Assembly (NCBI RefSeq): GCF_026107515.2
Contig: NZ_JAPCHW010000003.1
Coordinates: forward strand, 372,001 to 436,000
Length of the DNA stretch: 64,000 bases
Reading direction: 5' to 3'
DNA from: Glutamicibacter sp. MNS18
GTDB taxonomy: Bacteria > Actinomycetota > Actinomycetes > Actinomycetales > Micrococcaceae
The notes under the pieces were generated by a model. It worked only from the letters and a program-made list of their open reading frames with translations, searched no databases and was not told the origin of the DNA. Positions 19,757-27,490 of this stretch are shown one piece after another (the stretch's first letter is position 1; the number at the start of each line of letters is the position of its first letter). The position numbers and the translations under genes are program-made.

Positions 19757-19806
19757 TTTCTCACAGCCTTCGGTGAGAGAATGGACTACGGAATCCCGTG
19801 AGAGAA
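19757..19806. promoter_or_regulatory. Repeated GTGAGA boxes in a divergent intergenic region
   Basis: GTGAGAGAA occurs at 19773-19781 and 19798-19806 (25 bp apart), with an inverted near-copy TTTCTCAC at 19757-19764. They lie just upstream of the DUF3099 gene and between it and fabG. Possible binding sites for an unknown regulator. Confidence 0.3.
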
Positions 19807-19821
19807 GCATAGTCTGAGGTA

Positions 19822-20280
19822 ATGGCCCATCCCCGTTCGCACCGTGAGAACAATCCGGTGCCCGTTCACCGCATCACCGAGGCCCACGAGGCGCATACCG
19901 TGGACCAGAGTTCGCGCGTGCGCAAATACACGATCTCCATGACCATCCGCGTGTTGTGTTTCATCGCCGCCTTCTTCACCAGCGGTCCGCTGCAATGGAT
20001 CATGCTGGTCGGCGCGATCGTGCTGCCGTATATCGCGGTGGTCATCGCCAATCGCGGGGCGGATGTGACCAAACGCGAACCCCCGGCCGAGTTCTTCACC
20101 GAGCAGGCCCCCACCCAGCTGGAGACCGGGGAGCCGGAAGCCGGCCAACCGGACGATGCCGGGGCCGAAACCATCGTGATCGATGGCAGTTGGGCCGATG
20201 CGGCCACTGCCGATACCTCGAAATCCCCCGGCGAAACCGGGGAACGGGGCGACCCGCGATCCGGCGGGGGTGCGGCCTGA
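19822..20280 (+). CDS. DUF3099 membrane protein
   Basis: 152 aa, ATG preceded by TGAGG. The N-terminal hydrophilic part is followed by two TM helices (about 41-57 and 60-77, with FFTSGPLQWIMLVGAIVLP between), then an acidic, disordered tail. Matches the DUF3099 family, restricted to actinobacteria; function unknown. The stop overlaps the next start by one base (TGATG), so it is translationally coupled to the small Cys protein and probably co-transcribed with the SURF1 gene. Confidence 0.8.
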   Translation: MAHPRSHRENNPVPVHRITEAHEAHTVDQSSRVRKYTISMTIRVLCFIAAFFTSGPLQWIMLVGAIVLPYIAVVIANRGADVTKREPPAEFFTEQAPTQLETGEPEAGQPDDAGAETIVIDGSWADAATADTSKSPGETGERGDPRSGGGAA

Positions 20281-20555
20281 TGGATCTGCTCTCCTCATTG
20301 GGTGGCGCACCGGTTGCCGAACGGCTGGTCTGTAGCCGCAAGGGCTGCCGCGACGACGCCGCCTACAAGCTGCTGTGGAACAACCCCAAGATCCACACCC
20401 CCGAACGGCGCAAGACCTGGCTGGCCTGTCCCGGGCACCGTGACTGGCTGGAAACCTACCTGCGCGAGCGACTGCTGTACAAACAGACCCTGCCGATCCA
20501 GGACGCGGCCCAGCCGGAGGCCGCACCGTCCACCGACGACGCGGCAAAGGAGTAG
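20280..20555 (+). CDS. Conserved small actinobacterial protein with Cys motifs
   Basis: 91 aa. The conserved core has two cysteines in CSRKGCRDDA, then LLWNNPKIHTPERRKTWLACPGH, then a helical segment with DWLETYLRERLL. The Cys-x4-Cys plus Cys-Pro-Gly-His spacing suggests a zinc site (inference). Orthologues are often labelled acetone carboxylase, which the sequence does not support. Coupled to DUF3099 by a TGATG overlap and 11 nt ahead of the SURF1 gene, so possibly linked to cytochrome oxidase biogenesis. Confidence 0.75.
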   Translation: MDLLSSLGGAPVAERLVCSRKGCRDDAAYKLLWNNPKIHTPERRKTWLACPGHRDWLETYLRERLLYKQTLPIQDAAQPEAAPSTDDAAKE

Positions 20556-20566
20556 GACACACACCC

Positions 20567-21481
20567 ATGTACCGTTTTTTGGCCAGCACCCGCTGGATCG
20601 GCTGGCTGCTGCTGGTATGCATCTTCGCTGGCGCCTGTGTTTTCCTGGGCCGCTGGCAGATGGACCGGCGGGCCGAGGTGCTCACCGAGATCTCCCATGT
20701 CAACGAGAACTACTTCGCCCCGGCCAGCTCCTCCCCCGAGGCCCTGGCACTCTTCGAGGAGCTGCCCGCGGACAAGAAATGGACCACCGTCGCCCTGGAA
20801 GGGCAGTACCTGGCCGAGGACACCCGGGTGGTGCGCAACCGCATCAAGGCCGGCCGCCCCGGCTACGAGGTGCTGGTCCCCTTCCGGCTCACCGATGGGC
20901 GCACCGTGGTGGTGGACCGCGGCTACCTGCCCATCGGCGATGAGCGGGCCGGTTGGCCCGACCAGATCCCCGAACCACCGGCCGGCACTGTGCAGGTGGA
21001 GGTCCGGCTGAAACCCGGGGAACCCACCCTGGACCGCCAGGCCCCCGAAGGGCAGTTGGCCACGGTCAACCTGCCCACCTACGCCGGGGTCCTGGACTAC
21101 CCGATCGCCCAGGGGGCGTACGGCATCATGTACGCCGAAACCCCGGCTCCGGCGACCGCACCGCAACCATTGGACGAGCCGGACACCGACGAGGGACCGC
21201 ACCTGTCGTATTCCTACCAGTGGTTCGCCTTCGGCCTGCTGGCTTTCGTGGGCTTCTGGTACGCGGCCAAGCAGCAGCGCCGGCTGAACCGTGAGGATGC
21301 CGAGGAACTGGCCGAGGCCAAGGCCGCGGGATTCGACGAGCCGATCCACAAGGTCCGCAAGATCCGCACCAAGCAGGTCAAGAGGTACCGCCGCGACGGC
21401 AGTCTGACCGATGAGGCCATCGAGGACGCCATGCTCGATGGCAGTGACCAGGTCGCCGGGCCGGGCGCGGGCGACCGTTAA
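20567..21481 (+). CDS. SURF1-family cytochrome oxidase biogenesis protein
   Basis: 304 aa. TM1 at about 10-28, then the FLGRWQMDRRAE signature. The periplasmic domain carries VRNRIKAGRPGYEVLVPF and VVVDRGYLPIG, and TM2 is near residues 210-232 (YSYQWFAFGLLAFVGFWYAAK). This topology and these motifs define SURF1/Shy1, which assists heme a/CuB centre assembly of aa3 oxidase. The last 70 residues are a charged cytoplasmic extension of low complexity. Third gene of a likely three-gene operon. Confidence 0.88.
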   Translation: MYRFLASTRWIGWLLLVCIFAGACVFLGRWQMDRRAEVLTEISHVNENYFAPASSSPEALALFEELPADKKWTTVALEGQYLAEDTRVVRNRIKAGRPGYEVLVPFRLTDGRTVVVDRGYLPIGDERAGWPDQIPEPPAGTVQVEVRLKPGEPTLDRQAPEGQLATVNLPTYAGVLDYPIAQGAYGIMYAETPAPATAPQPLDEPDTDEGPHLSYSYQWFAFGLLAFVGFWYAAKQQRRLNREDAEELAEAKAAGFDEPIHKVRKIRTKQVKRYRRDGSLTDEAIEDAMLDGSDQVAGPGAGDR

Positions 21482-21716
21482 GCGAGCTGTGGCCGAAACG
21501 TCCGGAACCTCTGCAGGGCAGGCTCTGGACAATCTCCGGATTCGCAGTAGGCTATGGGTGTCGGGATCGCCTGAAGAGTCAACATGAGGCACCCTAGGCT
21601 ATTCGGCGCTTGTGAAGATGTGGTGAGCCCCGAACATCTGCGGCCAGCGACCCTCGGTCTGTTGAGTACCGCCGGTCCCGACGCCAAACTTTCCTGCCTG
21701 TCGCGACGCGGCGTCC

Positions 21717-22184
21717 CTAGCCGGCATTGCCGAACAGCGACTCGATGGTATCGGCCAGGTCACCCACCGAGTGGGTGCCATCCAGTTCGACATCTGCGCC
21801 GGCGCGCAGCAGCGGCTGCACCTCGTGGAAGTACCGCACGATCTCGGCACGATCCGATGCGCTGCGGCCGTAGGGGTTGTTGCTGCGCCCGCTGACCCGG
21901 TCCAGCAGCACCGCCAGCGGGGCGCTGAGCAGCACCACCGTGTCGAAGCGGTCGTAGAAGCGGCCCTGGTTCTCGGCCGTGCCGACCACCAGAAGGTGCC
22001 CGGCACCGTCCTGGTACCCCGGATCGGCCAGCAGCGCATCCATGCGCGACTCATCCCAGATGGCGCCCAGGGGCATCCAGCCTCCGTAGTCGGTGTCCAC
22101 ACCGTCATGGCCGCGGCGCACCAGCTCGTTGAGCAGCGTGCTCTTGCCGGCCCCGGACAGGCCGGTCAGCAATATCCGGACCAT
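21717..22184 (-). CDS. P-loop kinase-like ATPase (AAA/shikimate-kinase-type)
   Basis: 155 aa from the ATG at 22184, with GGGGAGGA upstream. Walker A is GLSGAGKST (8-16), then VDTDYGGW (a strand-2 acidic pair as in nucleotide/gluconate kinases), VVLLSAPLAVLLDRVSGR (Walker B-like strand plus lid) and NNPYGRSASDRAEI (lid arginines). The size and layout fit small-molecule kinases of the AAA_18/shikimate kinase type. Substrate unknown. Single minus-strand gene. Confidence 0.75.
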   Translation of the reverse strand: MVRILLTGLSGAGKSTLLNELVRRGHDGVDTDYGGWMPLGAIWDESRMDALLADPGYQDGAGHLLVVGTAENQGRFYDRFDTVVLLSAPLAVLLDRVSGRSNNPYGRSASDRAEIVRYFHEVQPLLRAGADVELDGTHSVGDLADTIESLFGNAG

Positions 22185-22837
22185 GGTTCCTCCCCTGCGC
22201 TGGAATCCTTGAGCTGGAAAAAACCATACCCGACGCTTTCCCTCATGCACGACGGCCACAAGGGAATCCCAAAGTGCCGGCTGCAACGGGGTCGGAGGTC
22301 GGTCCCCGCCGGGGAAACCGCCAGGACTACCCGCTGTGCTGCAATCAGGCGGCCCGCCTCCGGCACCGGCTGATAGGTCGTCCAGCGATGATCACACGGC
22401 CTGCGCGGAACCAGCTGGGTATTGAAAGCCCGGAAGTCGTATCGCACCAGGTGGACTGCTCATCACCGCGTACCGCATAAACGGTGCGCGGCACACCCAG
22501 GAATCAGGACGCTGCAGGAGCCCCACGACAGCTCAATATCAGGTGTCATGACCCGTACTTGCGCCGAACGATTCACTCACCGTCGTGCGATGGACCGCGA
22601 GCGACCGTGAGCAGGGAGAAACCTTGGCCGCGACCCGGCATGAGGAACTGTCGCAACATCCGATGTTCGTGCGACCACTAAGCAGGCATATCGATATCCG
22701 GACTCGATGATTCTCTTTAGCCAATCCTCAGGCTCGCAAACATACCCATGAAACATGCCTGTATCGGATGGCATCGGATCAAGCAGTCTTCAGGGAAATA
22801 GAATCACTCCAGAATATGGGGTAGCCCCTGGAACAGT
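22185..22837. other. 653-bp gene-free region
   Basis: Short overlapping frames here have poor codon bias and no family resemblance. The composition is less GC-rich than the flanks from about 22480 onward, grading into two orphan genes. I see no RNA gene or repeat. Confidence 0.5.
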
Positions 22838-23218
22838 ATGCTGACTTCTCTGCCAGATCCGGTGAAAATGATCATCCTCTTGGCACCGTCAGGGACCTTA
22901 TTCGTCGCGCTGCCTGTCGCCATTGCCGGTTTCCGAACGCTCTGGCTTCGGTTGCGTGTTGACCAATCCGATCAATGGTGGAAGCGGGTCGAGTACGCAC
23001 TAGACCCGACCAATGATCCCGAGGCACCATTGAACAACGAAGCACATAAGCTACTCGGCCTGCAACGATCTCGCGATTCACCGGGGGTTGAAGGAGGCCC
23101 GGGCGACCGCCTCCTCCACGCCCTGCGAAGCCGTGGACTCTGGAAAGTTCCTGCCAGGGAAACACGGTATCTACGTGGTCTGATGGAACGGATATTGGAC
23201 CGCGATAGGACCCATTGA
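22838..23218 (+). CDS. Hypothetical protein with N-terminal membrane segment
   Basis: 126 aa. One hydrophobic helix at about 10-32, then a WLRLRVDQSDQWWKRVEYALD amphipathic stretch and a polar C-terminus with repeated Arg. The ALDPTNDPEAPLNNEAHKLLG segment resembles proteins with a membrane anchor and a short cytosolic tail, but I cannot assign a family. Less GC-rich codons than neighbours suggest acquisition. It is followed 88 nt later by another orphan on the same strand. Confidence 0.5.
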   Translation: MLTSLPDPVKMIILLAPSGTLFVALPVAIAGFRTLWLRLRVDQSDQWWKRVEYALDPTNDPEAPLNNEAHKLLGLQRSRDSPGVEGGPGDRLLHALRSRGLWKVPARETRYLRGLMERILDRDRTH

Positions 23219-23247
23219 GCAACGTGCAACCGAAGCACTCTTCGAAA

Positions 23248-23310
23248 ATGCAGAGTGCAATCGATACCATTGATTCCACATCCGAGATGAAGGGCGGCGA
23301 GCACACGTGA
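23248..23310 (+). CDS. Possible 20-aa leader ORF coupled to the next gene
   Basis: ATG at 23248, stop TGA at 23308-23310. The last base of its final sense codon and the stop form GTGA with the GTG start of the next gene (23307). The overlap could give translational coupling. No strong ribosome site and no known family; low confidence. Confidence 0.25.
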   Translation: MQSAIDTIDSTSEMKGGEHT

Positions 23311-23579
23311 GACTGTCCGCGGGCAATGTCTCAGGCGAATTTCATGAGCAGGGTCGTGGGGAAACAGCAAAATTGGTGCCGATCGACGAAGACCTGTTTA
23401 TTCTGCACAGCACGGACGGCAAGGAACTAAGCCGGCCGCTGTCCGGGGCGCAGGTTGAGGATCTTGCGGCTCGAGCGAAAGATATTGCCCGACTGAACGA
23501 CGCCTTGGGTGTCGAGAATAACGTGCGAACCGCCGCATTGCTGAACTTTGAAGTCGAGCGAACCGCACAAGCCACCTAG
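23307..23579 (+). CDS. Hypothetical 90-aa protein
   Basis: Starts GTG; GAAGGGCGG lies upstream. Predicted small alpha/beta protein: two strands (AKLVPIDEDLFILHST), then a helical region with LSGAQVEDLAARAKDIARLNDALG and a C-terminal helix. No TM or signal, so cytosolic. Not recognised. Possibly one unit with the 126-aa gene upstream. The strong hairpin at 23622-23655 follows. Confidence 0.45.
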   Translation: MRLSAGNVSGEFHEQGRGETAKLVPIDEDLFILHSTDGKELSRPLSGAQVEDLAARAKDIARLNDALGVENNVRTAALLNFEVERTAQAT

Positions 23580-23621
23580 ATGCCGCCCACTATCTGCCAG
23601 GACAGTTGGCGAAGGTGAACT

Positions 23622-23655
23622 CACCAGCCGGCACCCCGTGGGGTGCCGGCTGGTG
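23622..23655. terminator. 15-bp perfect hairpin between convergent genes
   Basis: CACCAGCCGGCACCC (23622-23636) pairs with 23641-23655 around CGTG, between the 90-aa gene (+) and the ABC-F gene (-). Confidence 0.7.
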
Positions 23656-23663
23656 TGTATGGG

Positions 23664-25265
23664 CTAGGTCAGTGAGACCAGTTCCAGGTATTCCTCGCTG
23701 TACAGGTCCTCGTCGCCATCGGGCAGGATGACCACGCGTTCGGGATTCAGGGCCGCGACGGCCCCCTCGTCGTGCGAGACCATGACCACGGCGCCGGAGA
23801 AGTTGGACAGGGCGCCGAGCACCTCGGCGCGCGAGGCCGGGTCCAGGTTATTCGTCGGCTCGTCCAGCAGCAGCACATTCGCGCTGGAGGCCACGATGGT
23901 GGCCAGGGCCAGGCGGGTCTTCTCGCCACCGGAGAGCACCCCGGCCGGCTTGTGCACGTCATCGCCCACAAACAGGAAAGAGCCCAGGATCGAGCGGACC
24001 TCGGCATCGCCCAGTTCGCTCGGTGCCGAGCGGCGCATGTTCTCCAGCACCGTCTTCTCGGTGTCCAGGGTGTCGTGTTCCTGCGCGAAGTAGCCGATCT
24101 TCAGCCCGTGCCCCGGCAGGATCGCGCCGGTATCGGGTTGCGACACCCCGGCGAGCATCCGCAGCAGGGTGGTCTTGCCCGCGCCGTTCAGGCCCAGGAT
24201 GACCACCTTGGAGCCGCGGTCGATGGCCAGTGAGACATCCGTGAAGATCTCCAGCGACCCGTAGGACTTGGACAGCCCCTCGGCCATCAGTGGGGTCTTG
24301 CCGCAGGGGGCGGGATCCGGGAAGCGCAGCGCCGCGACCTTATCGCTGGTGCGCTCCTCCTCCAGCCCGGACAGCATGCGGTCCACGCGCTTGAGCATCG
24401 ACTGCGCCGCCGAGGCACCGGAGGCGCGGGCCTTCATCTTGTTGGCCTGGGCCAGCAGGGTGCTGGCCTTCTTCTCCACGTTCGCCCGTTCGCGGCGGCG
24501 GGTGTGCTCATCGGTTTCACGCTGCACCTGGTAGCGTTTCCAGCCCATGTTGTAGACATCAACGGTGGCGCGGTTGGCATCCAGGTACAGCACCTTGTTC
24601 ACGGTGGCTTCCAGCAGACCGGTATCGTGGCTGATCATCAACACGCCGCCGGCGTAGTTCTTCAAGAAATCGCGCAACCAGATGATCGAATCGGCATCCA
24701 GGTGGTTGGTCGGTTCGTCCAGCAGCAGGGTACCGGCATCCGAATACAGGATCCGGGCCAGTTCCACACGGCGGCGCTGGCCACCGGAGAGGGTGCGCAG
24801 CGGCTGGTCGAGGATGCGATCGGGCAGATCCAGGTTCGAACAGATCGCCGCGGCCTCGGATTCGGCGGCGTACCCGCCGCCGGCGATGAACTCGGCATCC
24901 AGACGGTCATAACGGCGCATGGCCTTCGCGGCCACGTCCAGGTCCTCGCTGGCCATATCCAGGCGGGCCTTGGCCAGCTTGTTGATGATGACATCCAGTC
25001 CACGGGCCGAGAGGATCCGGTCGCGGGCCAGCTGTTCCATATCCGGGGTCTTCGGATCCTGCGGCAGGTAACCGATCGAGCCGCGGGTGGCGACCTCGCC
25101 GCCGCTGGGCTGGGATTCGCCGGCCAGCACCTTGGTCATGGTGGTCTTGCCGGCGCCATTGCGTCCGACCAGGCCGATCTTGTCACCCTTGTCGATCCGG
25201 AAGTTCACTTCGTCCATCAGCAGTCGCGCGCCGACGCGTAGCTCAAGGTTGGCTACGGAAATCAT
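23664..25265 (-). CDS. ABC-F family ATP-binding protein
   Basis: 533 aa with two ABC domains and no TM helices. First: GLVGRNGAGKTT, LSGGQRRRVELA, LLLDEPTNHLD. Second: ILGLNGAGKTT, LSGGEKTRLALA, LLLDEPTNNLD. Between them is a charged linker (about 240-310) with WKRYQVQRETDEHTRRRERA, the P-site tRNA interaction motif region of ABC-F proteins. These act on ribosomes as translation factors or antibiotic-protection proteins. This one is of the housekeeping EttA/Uup-like type; a resistance role is not indicated by context. RBS GAAAGGGG precedes the ATG. Confidence 0.9.
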   Translation of the reverse strand: MISVANLELRVGARLLMDEVNFRIDKGDKIGLVGRNGAGKTTMTKVLAGESQPSGGEVATRGSIGYLPQDPKTPDMEQLARDRILSARGLDVIINKLAKARLDMASEDLDVAAKAMRRYDRLDAEFIAGGGYAAESEAAAICSNLDLPDRILDQPLRTLSGGQRRRVELARILYSDAGTLLLDEPTNHLDADSIIWLRDFLKNYAGGVLMISHDTGLLEATVNKVLYLDANRATVDVYNMGWKRYQVQRETDEHTRRRERANVEKKASTLLAQANKMKARASGASAAQSMLKRVDRMLSGLEEERTSDKVAALRFPDPAPCGKTPLMAEGLSKSYGSLEIFTDVSLAIDRGSKVVILGLNGAGKTTLLRMLAGVSQPDTGAILPGHGLKIGYFAQEHDTLDTEKTVLENMRRSAPSELGDAEVRSILGSFLFVGDDVHKPAGVLSGGEKTRLALATIVASSANVLLLDEPTNNLDPASRAEVLGALSNFSGAVVMVSHDEGAVAALNPERVVILPDGDEDLYSEEYLELVSLT

Positions 25266-25421
25266 CTGTGAACCCCTTTCGAAGGATGCAAGTTAGACAT
25301 GCCCCGATGCGGGCAACTTGTCCAGTTTACCGGTGTGCGGGGCAAACCCGGTGCCAACGTGCACAAGCTAACAAACCGGTCCCGCCTACCCGGCCAGGGG
25401 TACGGGCATCGATGGCAGCGG

Positions 25422-26513
25422 CTACCGTTGCCGGTTGCGGTGGTCGTTCATCTGGATCAGCCGGCGGCGCAGCGAGGCCTCGCGGCGTTCGTCATCCCCG
25501 CTGGTCTTCTCGATGTGCCTGCCCCCGAAGTGCCAGAGCAGCATGTCATCCAGCAGCCGGTCCGGGCCCGGTGAATAGCGGTGGTCCAGGGCCGCACGCA
25601 CCTCGGTGACCACATTCGGGTCCAACAGTTCGGCCAGTTGCCAGGTGGCGCTGATGCCATGGGCGCCGAGCAGTTCCGCGGCCCAGGTCCAGTCGTCATC
25701 GCGTTTGCGGTCCACATGCGGCAGCAGGGTCTGCCAGATCTCGCCGATGCGTTCACCGGTCAGCGGCTGCCCGCCCAGGCCGTTGTGGTCCTGGTAGTCC
25801 CCCAGCGTGGTGTACAGCTCGTCGATCTCGGTGAAGTAGTTCTCCACCGTCTCCAGCATCGCGGCGGTGGCGGTGAACTGGCGGTCCAGCTGCGGGCTCC
25901 AGACCTGGCGGCCGGTGTTCTTGAAGCGGATGTCGTGTTCCATCTCGCTCCAGGCGTGCTGCAGGATGGTGCGGATCTGCACCTCGAAGGTGAAGTTGCC
26001 GCTGGGTACCACGGGCTTGCCCAGGCTTTCCTGGAAGCGGCGCACGGTGGGTTCGTTGCGGGTCTTGAGCAGCAGGTGGCGCGAGGAGTACCCGTAGGTC
26101 CCGGACTCCACCGAGCCGATGTCCTTCTCGCGGTCGCTGCGGCAGTCGAAATCCGCGCGCTGGGCCTTGATCATGTTGGCCACCTGCTGGATCTCGTGCG
26201 GCAGCTGGACGATGATGCGCACGCCGACCATGTCGTGGATCTCCCGCAGCGGATTGGGGAACTCCAGCACCGGTTCGGCCTGCGGATCACCCTGCAGCAC
26301 CCGGGCGGCCTTGGAGCGGAAGGACTGCACGGTCTTGACCCGACCGGTGATGAACAGCGGCTGGATCTCGGTGTGCTCATCGAACAGCGCCCGGATGCGG
26401 ATCAGCATCGCAGCCAGCACCTCGTCCAGCTGGTCCCGCACCATGGCGTAGCGCGCCACCGATTCGTCGATCAGCGCGTCGAAATCATGCTCTGCCTCGA
26501 CCGGTTCGGCCAT
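25422..26513 (-). CDS. Stand-alone (p)ppGpp synthetase-like RelA/SpoT-domain protein
   Basis: 363 aa, no HD hydrolase and no TGS/ACT domains. The synthetase motifs are FITGRVKTVQSF (54-65), EIHDMVGVRIIVQ (91-103), GTYGYSSRHLLLK (138-150), FEVQIRTILQHAW (176-188) and EMEHDIRFK (190-198). The catalytic residues expected for pyrophosphate transfer (Asp in DMVGVR, Glu in EVQIRT) are present. It would transfer pyrophosphate from ATP to GTP/GDP under stress. The C-terminal 140 residues are an extra helical region longer than in small alarmone synthetases. Confidence 0.82.
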   Translation of the reverse strand: MAEPVEAEHDFDALIDESVARYAMVRDQLDEVLAAMLIRIRALFDEHTEIQPLFITGRVKTVQSFRSKAARVLQGDPQAEPVLEFPNPLREIHDMVGVRIIVQLPHEIQQVANMIKAQRADFDCRSDREKDIGSVESGTYGYSSRHLLLKTRNEPTVRRFQESLGKPVVPSGNFTFEVQIRTILQHAWSEMEHDIRFKNTGRQVWSPQLDRQFTATAAMLETVENYFTEIDELYTTLGDYQDHNGLGGQPLTGERIGEIWQTLLPHVDRKRDDDWTWAAELLGAHGISATWQLAELLDPNVVTEVRAALDHRYSPGPDRLLDDMLLWHFGGRHIEKTSGDDERREASLRRRLIQMNDHRNRQR

Positions 26514-26568
26514 CAGCTGCTCCCCTCAAGGTGGTGTTGCTGTGAGTCTGGGTGTGTGCGGCCCGCGT

Positions 26569-27363
26569 TCAGTTCTGGTTCAGCCGTTGCGCCAGGTCGT
26601 CGTAGAGCGGAGCCTTCTCGTCGACCACGGTGGCCGCCGTGGTCGCCGTGACCTTGGCCTGGCCGTTGGACTGGCCCTTGGCCTGGGCTGCGGCGGTGTT
26701 CCGTGCCGGGGCCTGCGCTGCGGCCTTGCGGGCCTCGGCCATGGTTTCGGCGCGGGTACGGGCCAGCGCGTCCTGGTGCTGTTGTTCCAGTTCGGCCAGG
26801 CGCTCGGCCTCGGCGGACTGGGTGTCGCCCACCGCGGCCTGGTAGCCGTCGTCATAGGCCACGCCGTACTTCTCGGCGGCCTCGGCCTCGGCATCGAATT
26901 CGTAGGCCGCACGCAGTTTCGCGGCTTCGGACTTCTTCTGGTACATGTGCACGGTCAGGTGGGTGATGGCCAGCAATACCACCGGCGGCATGGCGGCGAC
27001 CAGGGCGGAAACCAGCGGAGGCACCCCGTTGGAGATCGAGTCCACGGTCAGGATCGCGTGCGTGGAGTTCGCCGCGGTGGAGACGATCGCGCCGAAGAAC
27101 AGCAAGGCCCAGGGGTAGACCATGGCCTTGCGCGGGAATCCGTTCAGCGCAACGATCGCCACCGTCGCGGCCACGATCATGCCGTCGATGATGATCGGCC
27201 AGATCCAGGCCAGCGACGGTTCGATGCCCGAGCGTTCGGCCAGGTCGGTCAGGGCGGCGAAGGAGAGCACGAATGCGCCCACCGCGATCAGCACCGTGGC
27301 GCCTACTGCGGTGCGCAACACGGCGCGATGTGGCTCGTTCGGGATTTCTGGCTGGTTATCCAT
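26569..27363 (-). CDS. DUF2637 membrane protein with coiled-coil tail
   Basis: 264 aa from the ATG at 27363. Four TM helices in the first 130 residues (AVGATVLIAVGAFVLSFAAL, then WIWPIIIDGMIVAATVAIV, LLFFGAIVSTAANS and VAAMPPVVLLAITHLTVHM), which is the DUF2637 pattern also found in Streptomyces plasmid-transfer SpdB-like proteins. The C-terminus is Ala/Gln/Lys-rich and helical, probably coiled coil. No other transfer genes are near, so plasmid origin is not supported. Confidence 0.8.
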   Translation of the reverse strand: MDNQPEIPNEPHRAVLRTAVGATVLIAVGAFVLSFAALTDLAERSGIEPSLAWIWPIIIDGMIVAATVAIVALNGFPRKAMVYPWALLFFGAIVSTAANSTHAILTVDSISNGVPPLVSALVAAMPPVVLLAITHLTVHMYQKKSEAAKLRAAYEFDAEAEAAEKYGVAYDDGYQAAVGDTQSAEAERLAELEQQHQDALARTRAETMAEARKAAAQAPARNTAAAQAKGQSNGQAKVTATTAATVVDEKAPLYDDLAQRLNQN

Positions 27364-27490
27364 GCGTGGTGGCAGGCCTAACTTGTCTATGGGAAACAGG
27401 CATTGGTGACTTCGAAGCGCCGGGTTGCGAGTCGGCGGCGCCAACTGTCATTTTAGCCCCAGTCAACCATGAACTGCACCGTGAGCTACG

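Noticed and set aside
20280-20555. Acetone carboxylase subunit
   Set aside because: A name sometimes given to this small protein, but 91 aa with Cys motifs has no resemblance to the carboxylase.
22166-22447. 93-aa minus-strand frame upstream of the P-loop kinase
   Set aside because: Overlaps the kinase start and its GGAGG site; sequence unlike any family.
26569-27363. Integrated plasmid signalled by DUF2637
   Set aside because: No replication, transfer or integrase genes around; the family is also chromosomal.
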